From Loripinus fragilis (Eukaryota; Mollusca; Bivalvia; Lucinida; Lucinidae), in contig OZ026514.1 in assembly GCA_964019695.1 (NCBI GenBank), forward strand, positions 8,990,751 through 9,054,750: a stretch of DNA of 64,000 bases, in the 5' to 3' direction. The notes under the pieces were generated by a model, which did no database searches, had not been told where the DNA came from, and worked only from the letters and a program-made list of their open reading frames with translations. A program made the translations under genes and the position numbers. Shown here in pieces: positions 22,956 through 34,343 of the stretch (position 1 is its first letter; each line of letters begins with the position of its first letter).

Positions 22956-23188
22956 TAATGTCCTGCCAGCCAAGAGTGACAGTGACGCCATGTTTTGTTT
23001 ACATATTTATCATGGACGTATAATCGATAGATCACTTGTGTATTAATCCTATCCTCAGGATAGGATTAATACACAAAAGATATATCGATTTGCGTTGGCT
23101 CAAGTGAAGTGTACACGTTAGTGTTTTACTTAGCAATGGTAAACCAAGTATTAAGTCACTGTCCCTCTTGGCTGGCTTGACAGTGCCC
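22956..23188. mobile_element. palindromic MITE (TGTCACTC family), complete copy
   Basis: The ends TGTCCTGCCAGCCAAGAG and the complement of CTCTTGGCTGGCTTGACA are inverted repeats. The centre is a nearly perfect palindrome, CTTGTGTATTAATCCTATCC-TCA-GGATAGGATTAATACACAAA (about 23034-23078). It belongs to the same family as 20375-20600. It lies just upstream, on the minus strand, of the candidate exon at 22328. Confidence 0.75.
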
Positions 23189-24949
23189 GTGTTAGGAAAG
23201 GCTTTGCCAGAACAATAAATTATGAACAAAAGTGCGCCAAAAGTTAAACGTCAAACAAGCAATAAATTATAATCATTTATCTTTAAACCATCTCACTGAA
23301 AATATATTTCTACAAGATCTGGTAGCATCGATGGTAAGTAAGGTCATTGCCAGGCAACAGTGTTTATTGTATGCTACTGTAGCAATATCAAAATAGAGAA
23401 AAAATACATATATACGGCAATAGTCTGTAAAATGTGCGTTTAAATGTTAACCGAAAGCATATGATGTCAGGTAATAAATATTTTTTCATGGTTTTGTTCC
23501 TTGACGGCAATATATCGGCTTTAACGTGCGTTTTTACGGATAAAATCAGAACCAACCACCAGTTACGCGTCACTATATGTTAGCTAGCGAAACACGCTAC
23601 GCGAATGATGTTTTGCTAGCGGGCCGATAGCGACCCCCTTAGTTTAATGGGATAGTAAAGAGAACATGATAGCATTTATATGATCATATATAAATTTACT
23701 GGTGTTGCGAACAAATAGTAATCCAGTTAGCGCCTACAAGAGGCGATCTTAGTCATACATAAATAAGAAATGCCAGTGAAAAAAAAATAAGTTCGTTTCT
23801 TATTACAAATGTCTGTCCCGCCTATATCTGAATATCAGTGCCAAATGGAATTTCCTGCTCTTATCTATTTGATCAGTTCATTTCCGCTTTAAAGGTTGTT
23901 GGGTGACATTTTTAATTTGATTAAAATTTTCATCGTAGAACATTCTGTAAGATGATCTGCGGCGTCTGATCTGAGTCTGCACTGTTTCCATATGTCCCAC
24001 GAAAAGAATGTTAGGCATGAATAGGTTTAACTGAATAATGGTCTGTGGTCTGTGTGGGTGGCCATATTTACGTTAGATACCTATTTTCAGACAGAAAATA
24101 CGTGTGTGTAAAATTAAGTATAATACATGTATAAGGGATGTTATTTATACAAATGACTTGGGAAGAGTTTTTTTTGTCGATCTTATAACCTGCTTGTATA
24201 ATTGGTATTACTGATTTCTCTGCGTAGGATTGAACTGCTTCGATAAATATAAAATACAACACAATGGCATTAAATTAAACAGTTTAACTAAATTGCATAA
24301 CCTGATGTGGTCCGCGTAATGGTCTTGGAGTCTAACTGTCGGCATTTCTTTTGATATTGGCTGGTATTTGTTTAAATTTCTCTGTTGTAACTTATTTATT
24401 CTAATTGACGGCCTGATTGGACCTGTGATGGTGCACCGAGTAAGGAGGACACAGCTGTGCATGTTATGATTGATGAGCTAGGATGTGACTAGAGAAGTGT
24501 TTTGCATAGCAAGACAGGCGGCACGAGGCGTCACAAAGCAAACGTCAGGATTTAACACTGTGAAAAATCAGTGGGAAATAAAGCAACCAAAGATAGAATA
24601 GATACACACTCAGTGCCCTATATAAACGGACAGTAATAAATAAACTTACTGAGTCCTACGGAAATACTTTTACATTATACACTATATTCATTTATGAAAT
24701 CTACTGACTGTACCATACTTAGATTATGAAGTACACAAATACGTACTATGCGTAATACACAAAAGAGGGCGATTGACATTCTGCTCATATGTCCTTAAGG
24801 TGTTAATTCAAATTTTAAAGAGTAATTTTAATTATATTTTGTTCTCCTTAAGACCTATCGTTGTCGATGGAAAGATAAACTGATTTGTACTGCTGTAGTC
24901 AAAGAACTGAACACACAATACAAGGAACAGTAATTATTCGCGATATATA
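23189..24949. other. mostly unannotated; decayed TTAA-family relic at about 23850-24030
   Basis: 23940-23990 contains the complement of the 'CAGACGCC' motif seen in the elements at 4510 and 4738, and the stretch ends 'ATAGGTTTAACTG'. This suggests an old reverse copy. The rest shows only short open frames without domains. Confidence 0.45.
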
Positions 24950-25103
24950 AAACTTTTGCTGGTGGACCGATGATGCCCCGCTTATAGTGCTATTTGGATG
25001 CTCTCTCCCTTCATCAACTAAAAAAACAAAAAAAAAAACAAAAAACCTTTGTCAGATTTAGACCCCCTCTGACAAAACTTTCTGGGTTCGCACATGTCAT
25101 CCA
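24950..25103. mobile_element. poly-G inverted-repeat element, 3' part
   Basis: 'GGACCGATGATGCCCC', the A-rich tract and 'CTGACAAAACTTTCTGGGTTC' followed by GCACATG match the right half of 16837-17137. The left half, including the G-run, is missing. Confidence 0.6.
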
Positions 25104-25200
25104 TAGCATGATGATCTTGCTACTTGCAGATGGATATATGTTTTATACGAATAAGTTATCTTAAATTGGCCACGTCGTGAGAAATCCTTGTTTTGTTATT

Positions 25201-25682
25201 AGGTAGTTCGATCACAAACCGTAGTTTAGTTCCGGATGATCTATTGCGCATGCTTGAGCGGGTGATTGATCGAACTCAGTTTGGTAGATGTTTGACAGTA
25301 CGTTTAAACGTACCTTCAATTGAAGAAATAAAAACATGGCGGCGTCCATGGACAACCGTTTTTGTACAATTTAATCTTTACTTTCATATCGTTCTAACAA
25401 TAAAATAACACCAAAACTGCTATTCATTTCCTGGTTTGATTACAAGCAACTGATTGACTCAAGTATGGGAAGATAGATAGCTCGCAGCTTCCAAAAAATA
25501 GAACTTTACAGTTCATCAACTATTTTTTTTGTACACTGTCGGCCATATTTGTTCAAGAGGACCCAGAGTGAAAAGCATGGCTAAACCGCAGTTCCGGAAG
25601 TGCGTCACTTTAGTTGGCCCAAAGTGAGTTCAATCAATGTTTAGTCGAACTGCAGGTACTGCGGGTAATGATCGAACTACCT
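25201..25682. mobile_element. 482-bp element with 14-bp perfect terminal inverted repeats
   Basis: AGGTAGTTCGATCA (25201-25214) is the exact complement of 25669-25682. An extra TGATCGAACT lies inside at 25267. The interior contains AAACATGGCGGCGTCCATGG (about 25333) and, on the other strand, AAATATGGCCGAC (near 25550). Both resemble YY1-type ATGGC cores that start very short open frames. No clear target duplication was seen. The superfamily is not assigned. Confidence 0.65.
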
Positions 25683-26993
25683 CTATCTGTGTACAACAAA
25701 TAAAAGGACAGACAACCCTGTCGCCTTTCCGTCAAAAATTACAAATTTCTGCAAATGAAAAACAGTGTTTAAATTTGCATAACTACTGGTATCCGATATG
25801 CTGGTCGCTTAACATACCTATACCAAAGTACAGTGGGAAGCCCAGATGCACTTTACAAATACTTTGAGAATAGGCTGACAACAAGTTTACAAGAGATGTG
25901 TCTTTAAATGCACGTGATTATTCTAATTTTCAAGTAAAATCGGGGAAAATGTACAAAAATATGATGCCCATTCGAGACAGCATAGGCGGCAGGTTTGTAA
26001 ATACAGATGTACACCTTTAACAAGAGTCAACTACACTTTGCCAAGAAGAGCACATAAGCATGCTGCTTGTCCTGCGCGTGAAAGAAGCCTAAACAGCATT
26101 ATCACGTCCGCCACACAGAATAGCATCCAATGGCTAAATCAGATGAAAGTAATAAAAACGAGCACACAGGATAGGCATTGTCTAGGAACTACTGTAAGAC
26201 ATCATTGATTTAGATAAAAATAACTTTTCATTTTGATCTCACAATCCACTACGGTCCAGTCAATGGCTAATAGCGTTGCTGATATTGTTAACACGCTGTG
26301 ATTTGTTATTTTATTAGCTAATGGAGTTGCGATAAGCTCGAATTCAACAAGATAATTCTAACAGGCTGTCGTTTACGTGATGGTTCATGCATATATACGC
26401 TTGTAAATCAGTTACACTTTAATTTCGAAAATATTCAACATCGTACTATGGTACAAATCAAATTCCAATAAAATTCATTAAACCAGAGGACCTTAGGTCC
26501 TTAAGCTCTCACCTGCCACTGCGTCACACGAGTGTAGATGACCTTAATATCAGGTTTTAGAACGCTAGTTGACATCGCGAGGCTTGCCGGGCGATTCAAC
26601 AAGCGCTCTCGAAGCCGAGCCTGGAAAACTTGATAACAAAAGACGTGAACTTGATACGCTATTTGTCAGCTCACGAAGTTGATTCATTCTTCAAACTAGC
26701 GAATATGACGTAATGATCGACTTTCATGTCGATTCGGCGTCATTGGAGACGTCATATAAAAAGTACAATGTCATCATGACCTGATAAAGGCACATGTCGT
26801 GAGATAGACAACGTTTATGAGGCAACGTGCAACGCTGTAGTTAGTATAAATGGTAACTGATAAAATCATTTGAACAAACTTTGTAAGGCTCATATCCCTA
26901 AGGAGCGGACGTACCTAGACAAAATGTGATTGGCTCATTAAATTAAAAGATGAAAATTTTTGGACGGTTTTTACCTTACATGGCATGAGAAGA
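25683..26993. other. no gene recognised
   Basis: AT-rich sequence without long frames. I see no terminal repeats. Confidence 0.4.
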
Positions 26994-27633
26994 TGCATCA
27001 ATTTTTGTTTCGTTTGCCCTAAGGAGTTTTCATACGAAATTTGAGGTTAATTGGCCTAATGATTCCTGAGAATCTTTATCTGTATTATTGGTAATCCAAT
27101 ATAACAAGAGTTATATGAAGTTTGTGCTCTTTATGAAATTCGAATTCTATTGGCTCTCTGATTTCAAAGTTGTTTGCAATCCAATAAGAGCCGCCTTGGC
27201 TGAAAGATCAAAGGTCACTCAAGATCTTATGTGGTTACCAAAAGCCATTGTCTCATTAGGATAAATATATCAAGTAAGTATTTGCTTTATCAGTTATCGA
27301 AAATCACCTTTTCAAAGCTTTTTCCCATATAAATGCATTCAAAAAACAGTTTTCCTTGTTGCACAACCTAGGAGTCAAACATACTATGTGTAAAACAACA
27401 GGGTCGTTAAACCAACAGATTGTTTTTAAAAGTTTTGACCTAATATGGGCATGGCAGCCATTTTTCTTATGTAATGTTTCAATCCAACAGAATATCAGAA
27501 TCTTGGTCATGTGACAGAGGCATTTGCATCAATTTTTGTTTCGTTTGCCCTAAGGAGTTTTCATACGAAATTTGAGGTTAATTGGCCTAATGATTCCTGA
27601 GAATCTTTATCTGTATTATTGGTAATCCAATAT
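26994..27633. repeat. direct duplication with a 109-bp identical block
   Basis: 26994-27102 and 27525-27633 are identical over 109 bp, with starts 531 bp apart. The sequences that follow (27103-27300 and 27634-27740) share only scattered phrases such as 'ATTGTCTCATTAGG', so the identity is confined to the block. The minus-strand frame at 27304-27510 has no domain. Confidence 0.8.
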
Positions 27634-28064
27634 GTGTGACCTCAGCTGAAACGGCAAATTTGTGACTTTTAGTAATTGTCTCATTAGGTTTAACATTATG
27701 TAATAAGTATAATGACTTCAACAGTTTTAAAAAGATCTACGTTTCAATTTTCCCCTTTTAAATGCATTAGGAAGTTAAGTAGGTCAAATTAACCCAGTAT
27801 CATCATTTAAACAATCTTAGTAGGCCCTTAATTCCAAATGCTACATATCAATTCCCAAGGTCATATGCCTTCTGTACGAAGAAGTAGAATTTTACAGGGT
27901 ATTTACCATTTATGAGCATGAACAAACTTTCGTTCCCCTATCCTAAGGGGTCTGGCATTATGTTTAAAATATAAGAGTCATGAAATGCATAATTATGCTT
28001 CTTAACATTTGTAACACACGCTGGAAATTTACAATATATTTGTTATTAGTCTTTATTATGACCA
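27634..28064. other. no gene recognised
   Basis: AT-rich remnant of the preceding duplication and unassigned sequence. Confidence 0.4.
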
Positions 28065-28215
28065 TTAACGTCCCAACCAACATTTCCTGGGTTGAACCCG
28101 TACTTAGCGGAGGATGAAGTATCTTGTCCAAGGACAAACTACAGTGTCTCCTGTGAGTCTCCAACCAGCGACCCCTCATACATCGCAAGTATTGCGCTCT
28201 ACCATTGGGCATCTA
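28065..28215 (-). mobile_element. SINE-like relic (related to the 38705 family)
   Basis: In reverse orientation it contains a 'CCTGGGTTGAACCCGTACTTAG' region, 'TCTTGTCCAAGGAC' and 'GCGCTCTACCATTGGGC'. These correspond to the body and tRNA head of the complete SINE at 38705-38903, with many changes. Confidence 0.5.
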
Positions 28216-28419
28216 CGAGGCACAGTTTTCATATTTTGTATATTCCACGCGGCTTTAAAAAATGCCATAAACATTGGAGATGGTACTCGAAATGATGTAG
28301 TGCTGCCAAGATTTAATGACCATGTTTACACTTGTTTGTTTGTAAAAATTAAAATCAAAACATTAGGCTGGCATACTCAGCAGTGAGCCGTAATTTTTAA
28401 AACTATTTGATATCAGCGT

Positions 28420-28497
28420 GTATAGCTCAGTAGGTAGAGTAGCTGGCAGCAGAAATCCATTTATTTTCCATTATGTGCAGGGTCGAATCCCACCAAT
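28420..28497 (+). repeat. tRNA-like segment (pseudo-tRNA or SINE head)
   Basis: TATAGCTCAGTAGGTAGAG resembles an A box and GGTCGAATCCC a B box of RNA polymerase III. The acceptor ends do not pair and the length between boxes is unusual. I do not call a functional tRNA. Confidence 0.5.
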
Positions 28498-28774
28498 GCA
28501 TTCAATTCTTTTATTTTTAGCATATCATATTTCCACATGTGTGCTTTAAGCATAATTGGAAAAGAGTTTTAACATTTATACAAAGTGTCCATTAAATGGG
28601 ACATTATCAAACACGAAAACGCATATGCGAGATGGATCAACTCAATAGGGTTTACATCTTTTGTTGTCATTAAAGCGATATTCTGCAAACAAAATGGTTT
28701 GGAAATGATTATGAATTATATCTGTAAATAAATAAATAAATATAAATATAAAATCGAAAAAACAAACAAACAAG

Positions 28775-28862
28775 TTACGTTAACGGGATTCGAACTCGCA
28801 ATCTCCATGACAGTGGACAAGCGATCCATCCACTATGCTACTAATTCTCCTTGTGGTTTATT
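28775..28862 (-). repeat. tRNA-like segment (pseudo-tRNA or SINE head)
   Basis: On the minus strand TTAGTAGCATAGTGGATGG (A-box-like) is followed by GCGAGTTCGAATCCCG (B-box-like). No acceptor stem forms. A (CAAA)n stretch at 28760 may be the tail of the associated SINE. Confidence 0.5.
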
Positions 28863-29089
28863 TGTGCATAAAACAATTTAGATGTAATAAAATGCATGTA
28901 TTATTCTAAAAATAGTGAGTTAAAAATAACTTTGTTATTGGTAAATGCTATTGTAAAAACAGAATGTCAACACAGTGAAAATAGCGCTGCAGGACTCTAG
29001 TTGTCTCTGAGCCAGCGTACAATGTTGAGTCACCATCAGCACGTCAAAACGCCATTTAAATGGACCATCATCTTGTTTTAGATTCGTAA

Positions 29090-29275
29090 CGTCCCAGTCA
29101 ACAATAAGCCATTTCGGGACTGCTCTTCCTGATTTGAAACATTTCTAAGCAGTGGATAAAGTGTCTTGCTCAAGGGCACAATAAATTGACTCCACCGGTG
29201 GCGAGGTTGGAACTAGCATCTCTTCGATCCCAGAGTCCAGCGCATTAACAAACGAGCCACTGCGCTTCAGGTGAT
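29090..29275 (-). mobile_element. SINE-like relic (related to the 38705 family)
   Basis: In reverse orientation it carries 'ACGTCCCAGTCAACAA', 'GTGTCTTGCTCAAGG' and, at the head end, 'ACGAGCCACTGCGC'. These are landmarks of the same SINE group in the same order. Diverged. Confidence 0.55.
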
Positions 29276-29393
29276 CTACTATCGACTCGTCAGCAAATGG
29301 CATTTAAATGTTGTTTCGCATTTAAATGTCCACTGGGATGTTAATTCAAAGCAGTGTCCTGAGTTAAGTCTACCAATGATGTTGGGATTCACA

Positions 29394-29631
29394 TGAAACA
29401 GATAGCAATAGTGTGTATGAAACACATGCAACATTAGAAGATACTGACATATTACACCATGATACTACAAGCCTGTCAGTAACAGCTGAAAAACAAATAA
29501 GTGTAATAAGTCCAAGTGACACCTGGAGATTGAAACAATATATTGAGCAAAATCGATCCTTTATGTATGATGACTTTCATTTACATGAAAATAAATGGTT
29601 ATACAAAATTAAAGGTGTTAAACCCATATAA
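29394..29631 (+). other. orphan open frame, unrecognised
   Basis: A plus-strand frame continues in phase a little upstream of the ATG at 29413 and ends at 29631. Its composition looks protein-like ('DTWRLKQYIEQNRSF', 'LHENKWLYKI'), but no domain is recognised. The upstream side lacks a clear acceptor. It could be a decayed exon or element fragment. Confidence 0.25.
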
Positions 29632-29639
29632 TATATTTG

Positions 29640-30986
29640 ATATTAAATATAAGGGATATGTACACAGGTTTCATATTTCGTAAATTTCCCACGTGTGTAA
29701 ATTTAAGTTAGAACATCCACATACAATTCAATACGTGCTTTGAGCTTATTCTATAAAGTATTGCCAGTAAATCCCAGAAAAAGACACAATGTAACTAAAT
29801 CAGCTGTTTTCAGAATTTGTAGGTACAATGGATAAACTTTCTATATGAAAGGTATAATCTGCATCTGAGCTGACTGGTTTATGTCTTTCTGGGCCAGAGA
29901 CTGCAAAAAACTGTTGTTATTTCCCATGGCCTATATGATACTATTGTATGACCAAAACTGCCACATCACAAATTGCATACCAACCCATGGCACCGTGAGA
30001 AGAGGAAAATAACAACTGCAACACGACATCACGAAGACGATAAACTAAAGCAACCAGCTCTCTTCCCAAGTAAGATGATTGTAAAAAACAGAAAGGACAT
30101 TAAGTACTACAAAACAAAACATGGACTCAACACAAAATCCCACAAACAACGTGAGCTACAATGAACAATGAATAAACAATAACAGAACCACCGTCATAGC
30201 CGGCGGAAGCCTAAAGCCTCACCAGCCAACCTCCGCCCCTGACTCTGCTATGGTAAAAGCAAAGCACGAAATAAGTATAGCTCGCGTGGAGGCTTGCGAA
30301 CGTGGTTTAAACAGTATTTATTGTTCATAGATTTGTTATTTCAAATAACATAACATGTAAAGTATCAGGTGTGGAGAACATTGGAGAACATACCCCTCCA
30401 CGAAATATTTTAACGCAAAGACTATCCATATATCAAAAGCCGTAACTCAGATGCAAATTTATGAAAAGTTAAATACATTGTCTCAACCTAGATCTTATAA
30501 ACAAAATTTCATCAAATTTTCACCACTAAACACTGAAGATATAGAAACAAGTACATGTTCACATACATCAAGGGTGCCAACTCTGTCCAAAATTAATGCA
30601 AATCAAAATGTTATATGTACGAGTTATTCAAACATAGATCTTATTAATGTATGTGAGGACACAAAATATTCTTTATTATCCTTTGAACGTCAATCAATGG
30701 CCATAACTCTGTAGTTTTTTGACAAAATTCACCCATTTACAAACCCAAATCACTCCTCACCAATATCGACTCTTATACAAAGTTTGAAGAAAATTGATCA
30801 AAATGTTCAAAACAGAGAGCGCAAACGAAGCACTGTCAGACAGACAGACAGACGGCCAGACAGACAGACATACGACCAGGCACTCAAAAACAAATTTTGA
30901 ACAGAGGGTATAACATATGACCGCACACCTGTTTTTGAGCAACGGTTGATATTCCACCGCCACAGATCATAGGCTTACTTGAAAAA
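29640..30986. other. unannotated, with a diverged direct repeat and a GACA tract
   Basis: 29960-30165 and 36316-36520 share an ordered set of phrases ('ACCAGCTCTCTT', 'AAGATGATTG', 'CAACACAAA', 'TCCCACAA'). They are old direct copies of one repeat. A (GACA)n-like tract lies at 30837-30868. Short open frames here have no domain. Confidence 0.5.
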
Positions 30987-31315
30987 CAAGTAACTTTGAC
31001 CAAGGAATTCCAGAATCACACGTCACAGACTTACTTAAGAACAAGTAACTTTGACCAAGGAATTCCAGAATCACACGTCACAGACAGACTTAAGAACAAG
31101 TAACTTTGACCAAGGAATTCCAGAATCACACGTCACAGACAGACTTAAGGACAAGTAACTTTGACCATGGAATACCAAAATCAAATGTCACAGACTTACT
31201 TAAAAACAAGTAACTTTGACTATGGAATCCAAAATCACGCGTCACAGACTTACTTAAGAACATGTGACTTTTTAATTAAATTCCACAATCACTTATATTA
31301 GGCATACAAGAGATC
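30987..31315. repeat. 55-bp tandem repeat, about six copies
   Basis: Successive CAAGTAACTTTGACC starts lie at 30987, 31042, 31097, 31152 and 31207, exactly 55 bp apart. A degraded sixth copy starts at about 31261. The first copies are nearly identical ('AAGGAATTCCAGAATCACAC') and the last are more diverged. Confidence 0.92.
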
Positions 31316-31780
31316 GTAGACTAGTTGCAAAAATACAATAGACAAATAAAACCAGCCCTATCTTTCTCAGCGAGATTATTACAAAATTAGAAAAGGACCC
31401 ACAGGCATTTGTTAACATTTAAAAAATAGAAAGGACCCACAGGCATTTGTTTACATTGAAAAAATATGACCGGGACAAATGACGTTGTCCGCTGTTGTGA
31501 GCAAGAAAATTACCTCATTAGTTTGGATTTTGATTTTTGTGAAAATTACAATGTTCATGCTCCAGTTAATAAATTTTGAGACAGTGCTAATAACTGGCTT
31601 CTAGTGCAAAGGTCAAGCTATTTACTATTATGCTTCAGATCTGTGTCGGCTTATAGCTGTTACGGCCCAACTGGCAATAACTTCCCAACTCGGAATATTT
31701 GGTTGTTCCTAGTTCGGACGTCCCATTTTAAAATCGGAAATCCCTGTTTCCTGTTTACCGGTGGAGGGCATTAAACAGCT
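31316..31780. other. no gene; short local duplication
   Basis: 'GGACCCACAGGCATTTGT' appears twice about 45 bp apart (about 31396 and 31434). Nothing else was recognised. Confidence 0.5.
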
Positions 31781-31932
31781 GTTCAATGGGTTGTGGCTAA
31801 AAGCTGTAACCGAACCGAATTCGGCCAAACATACGGCAATAGCCGAATAGGCGCGGACCGAATCTACGGGAAAGGACGGAAACGTACGGTTTTCCGATAC
31901 CGGGATTTAGTACAGTAACCGGTTCGGTATCG
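31781..31932. repeat. CCGAACCG-rich dispersed repeat, copy 1
   Basis: A 'TTCAATGGGTTGTGGC...' to '...CCGGTTCGGTAT' segment matches 39988-40138 in reverse complement. Shared inner blocks include 'GTAACCGAACCGAATTCGG' and 'GGTTTTCCGATACCGGGATT'. It is rich in CCGAA/TTCGG self-complementary steps. Confidence 0.75.
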
Positions 31933-33107
31933 GCCAATATAAATCAAATGTGTCAGTGATGAAATAGGCCTACAAATTTATTAGCTTAGATCTTTGTTTC
32001 ACAGGCACCGCACTCATTGTCTCAGTGTGTAGGCCTAGATGTTAACAACAGTTTAAGGCTGCATTTATGCCCGCAATTAAGACCTTTGATTCAGATGTCA
32101 AAATTTGATTTCCGATGGCACACTGAATCTTATCTAAGAAATCATTTTTGCCTCGGCTGTTTGTGAATGAGCCCCAAGTGTATGCGATTTCATTTCCAAA
32201 GGCTCTGGCGAATCTGCGCATGAATTCTAATTTCAAGAAATATTTTTTGGAGTATGCCTGATTTTCCAAATATTTTTGGGGTAAACAATAGATGCCGGAC
32301 ACAAGCCTACGTATGAAGGAAAAATAAAAGTACCCCCACCCCCCTTGGGAGGCTAGCTTGATCAACAATGGCGAAGTTTAGTAATGTAGAAATAGAATCT
32401 GCTTGTTACTTCTCAAATGAAGCAAATGAGCCAGCATACAAGTGCAAGTGAACAGCGAATGCTCAGATGCACAAGCTCGCCCAAACATTCGCGATAAGTT
32501 CAGGCGATAAGGGCCGGACATGGAAAATTGTAAGGCTTCCGATACAATACCGGTTCGATTACGATTCTTAAGCATGATGTGCCCCATCACACTGGTAAAT
32601 GTGACAGCATCGGAGGTTACAACAACGAACTGGTGCAGGTATTGTTGAAACGACTAAGGTAAGCCTGTACAAATGAGCAGACTCGCCAGAGCCATCACTG
32701 TTCATTAAATGAAGTGAATGTTACGTCGCTTTTGTGTACTGGGGAAATTAGCAAATGGTGAGCTGTGAGAGGTGTGGTGAGCGGTATACACTGGCTCTAA
32801 TATAATAAATAAATGACAACACTGGAGACAGATATTAAGTTCCAACTTTCTTCTTCAATTTACGCTATCAAAACTCAACGTCCAAAATATTCAAAAGTTC
32901 AAATAATATACAATTGTAACTGTTAAATCCAAATATAATATACTGAGTTATTCCATCTAGCTTGTAATACAGAATGTATGTTTAAATGGCATTAGTTTGC
33001 TGGAAAATTCCAAGCGTTCGTTTTACTTAGTTTCTCATTCATAAGCTTTAAATTTGGTAAAATTACCGAAACAGAATATATGTCTTGGCAAATCCAAACT
33101 CTAGTAG
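31933..33107. other. mostly unannotated
   Basis: A fragment at about 32270-32345 matches the right end of the element at 47699-48081 ('AAGCCTACGTATGAAG', then 'AAGTACCCCC'). A 108-codon minus-strand frame (32042-32368) runs partly through that fragment, so I do not call a gene. The rest shows nothing recognisable. Confidence 0.45.
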
Positions 33108-33307
33108 GGTAAAGTCGGGTAAATTCGGACATAATGGCACAAATTCGGACACACATTTGCAAACAGTGGGTATCCAGATGAGACCACCTCATCAGGATTT
33201 TCACTGTTTGCTTAGTTGATTTATTTTTTATTCCAATAATTGAACTATGAAACAAACACGGTGGCTGTCCGAATTTAGCTGTCTATCCGAATATACCCGA
33301 CTTTACC
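33108..33307. mobile_element. ~200-bp MITE with TTCGGACA repeats in the ends
   Basis: The left end GGTAAAGTCGGGTAAATTCG and the complement of the right end GGTAAAGTCGGGTATATTCG differ by one base in 20. A second 'AATTCGGACA' follows inside each end. No target duplication could be fixed. It is non-coding. Confidence 0.7.
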
Positions 33308-33321
33308 ATTTCTTTCAAGAT

Positions 33322-33661
33322 GGTCCAGGATTGTGTTTTTGTTCGGAGTTCGGAGTTTCGTTTGGAAATCTGATTTAGACCGAGTTAACACTGGTTGGGT
33401 GGTTCGAAGTTCAGAGAAAGGACCGGGTATAACCCTGGTTTGGCAGGTTCCGAATTCGGCAGGTTCTCCCGGGAACTCCAAACCTGCCGAACCAGGGTTC
33501 GGCCCAGTCCCTTCACCGAGCTCCGAATCCAAACTCCGAACCAGGGTTCGACCATGTTCTTTCTCCGAACCCCGAACCTGCAGAGCAAGGGTTCGTCTCG
33601 GTCCTTTCTCCGAACTCCGAACCAAAACTCCGAACTCCGGGTAAAAGCACAGTCCTGGACC
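33322..33661. repeat. GC-rich foldback built from TTCGGAG/CTCCGAA units
   Basis: The ends GGTCCAGGA and TCCTGGACC are perfect complements. Next to them lie TTCGGAGTTCGGAGTTT and AAACTCCGAACTCCGG. The interior repeats variants of 'GAACCAGGGTTCG' and 'CTTTCTCCGAACC'. Because the units are nearly self-complementary and stop-poor, five overlapping frames stay open on the two strands. These are not called genes. Confidence 0.75.
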
Positions 33662-34107
33662 AAACCGGTATCTCTTGCACGGTCTCGTCGGACATGCACA
33701 GCAGCTTCGAATACTGGAACATGAGCATACAGTGAGCCAATATAGTTACGCACCACTTATAAAATGAAAAGAAATACGCTATTTTTATTCTGAGACTACC
33801 AGCGTAAAGCGCATCTATATTGAAATTTTATTGTAATCAGATGAGAAACAAGTGAGAAAATGGATCTTAAAGGGCACAGCCCTCAAAACACTATTTCACA
33901 TTGCATTATTATGACTGAAACTCAGCTCACATTGCACTTATTCAATGTCGAATTTCTGAAATGCCAGAGATAAGAGCCGATTTATTCTTGGCAATACCTA
34001 AGACTGGAATGTGTTTGTTAACTTTATCAGTTTTTAAGCGTTTTACTATTTTGGTTCCAGGCTGACCAAGGTTTGAAAAAAGTTGGTTTTATTACTTTTT
34101 TTTAAAG
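33662..34107. other. no gene recognised
   Basis: AT-rich sequence with nothing to report. Confidence 0.4.
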
Positions 34108-34110
34108 TTA

Positions 34111-34343
34111 GGCTTAAATGAAATATATGTGTGGTTCCTGTTGCATACCAACAAAATTTAGGGTAGGTAGGTAGGGAAATTATTAAATTTTGTTATAAAA
34201 TTTAAAAAAGAAAATAGTGACAAAATCTGAAAAAGTGCCCATTTTAGGTATTTTTTCTCCAAAGACCCTTTTAATGTTTAGGGTAGGGTTAAAAAAAATG
34301 GGTAGGTAGGCAACAGGAACCACACATATATTTCATTTAAGCC
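34111..34343. mobile_element. PIF/Harbinger-like MITE, intact ends
   Basis: The 34-bp terminal inverted repeats are perfect (34111-34144 and 34310-34343; outer part GGCTTAAATGAAATATATG). They are flanked by TTA on both sides (34108-34110 and 34344-34346). A 3-bp TTA target and GGC ends are typical of PIF/Harbinger. The subterminal 'TAGGGTAGG' steps also occur near both ends, on one strand. The perfect ends suggest a young insertion. Confidence 0.82.

Noticed and set aside
28420..28497. Functional tRNA gene
   Set aside because: A- and B-box-like motifs exist, but the acceptor stem does not pair and the spacing is wrong. It is more likely a SINE head or pseudogene.
30987..31315. CRISPR-like array
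   Set aside because: The 55-bp units are contiguous without unique spacers, and the genome is eukaryotic. It is a minisatellite.
32042..32368. 108-codon minus-strand frame
   Set aside because: Its N-terminal part runs through a fragment of the G-rich element family (47699), and the rest has no recognised domain, so a host gene is not supported.
33275..33756. Several overlapping 75-123-codon frames on both strands
   Set aside because: All arise from one set of TTCGGAG/CTCCGAA units that lack stops in most frames. No domain and no splice context.
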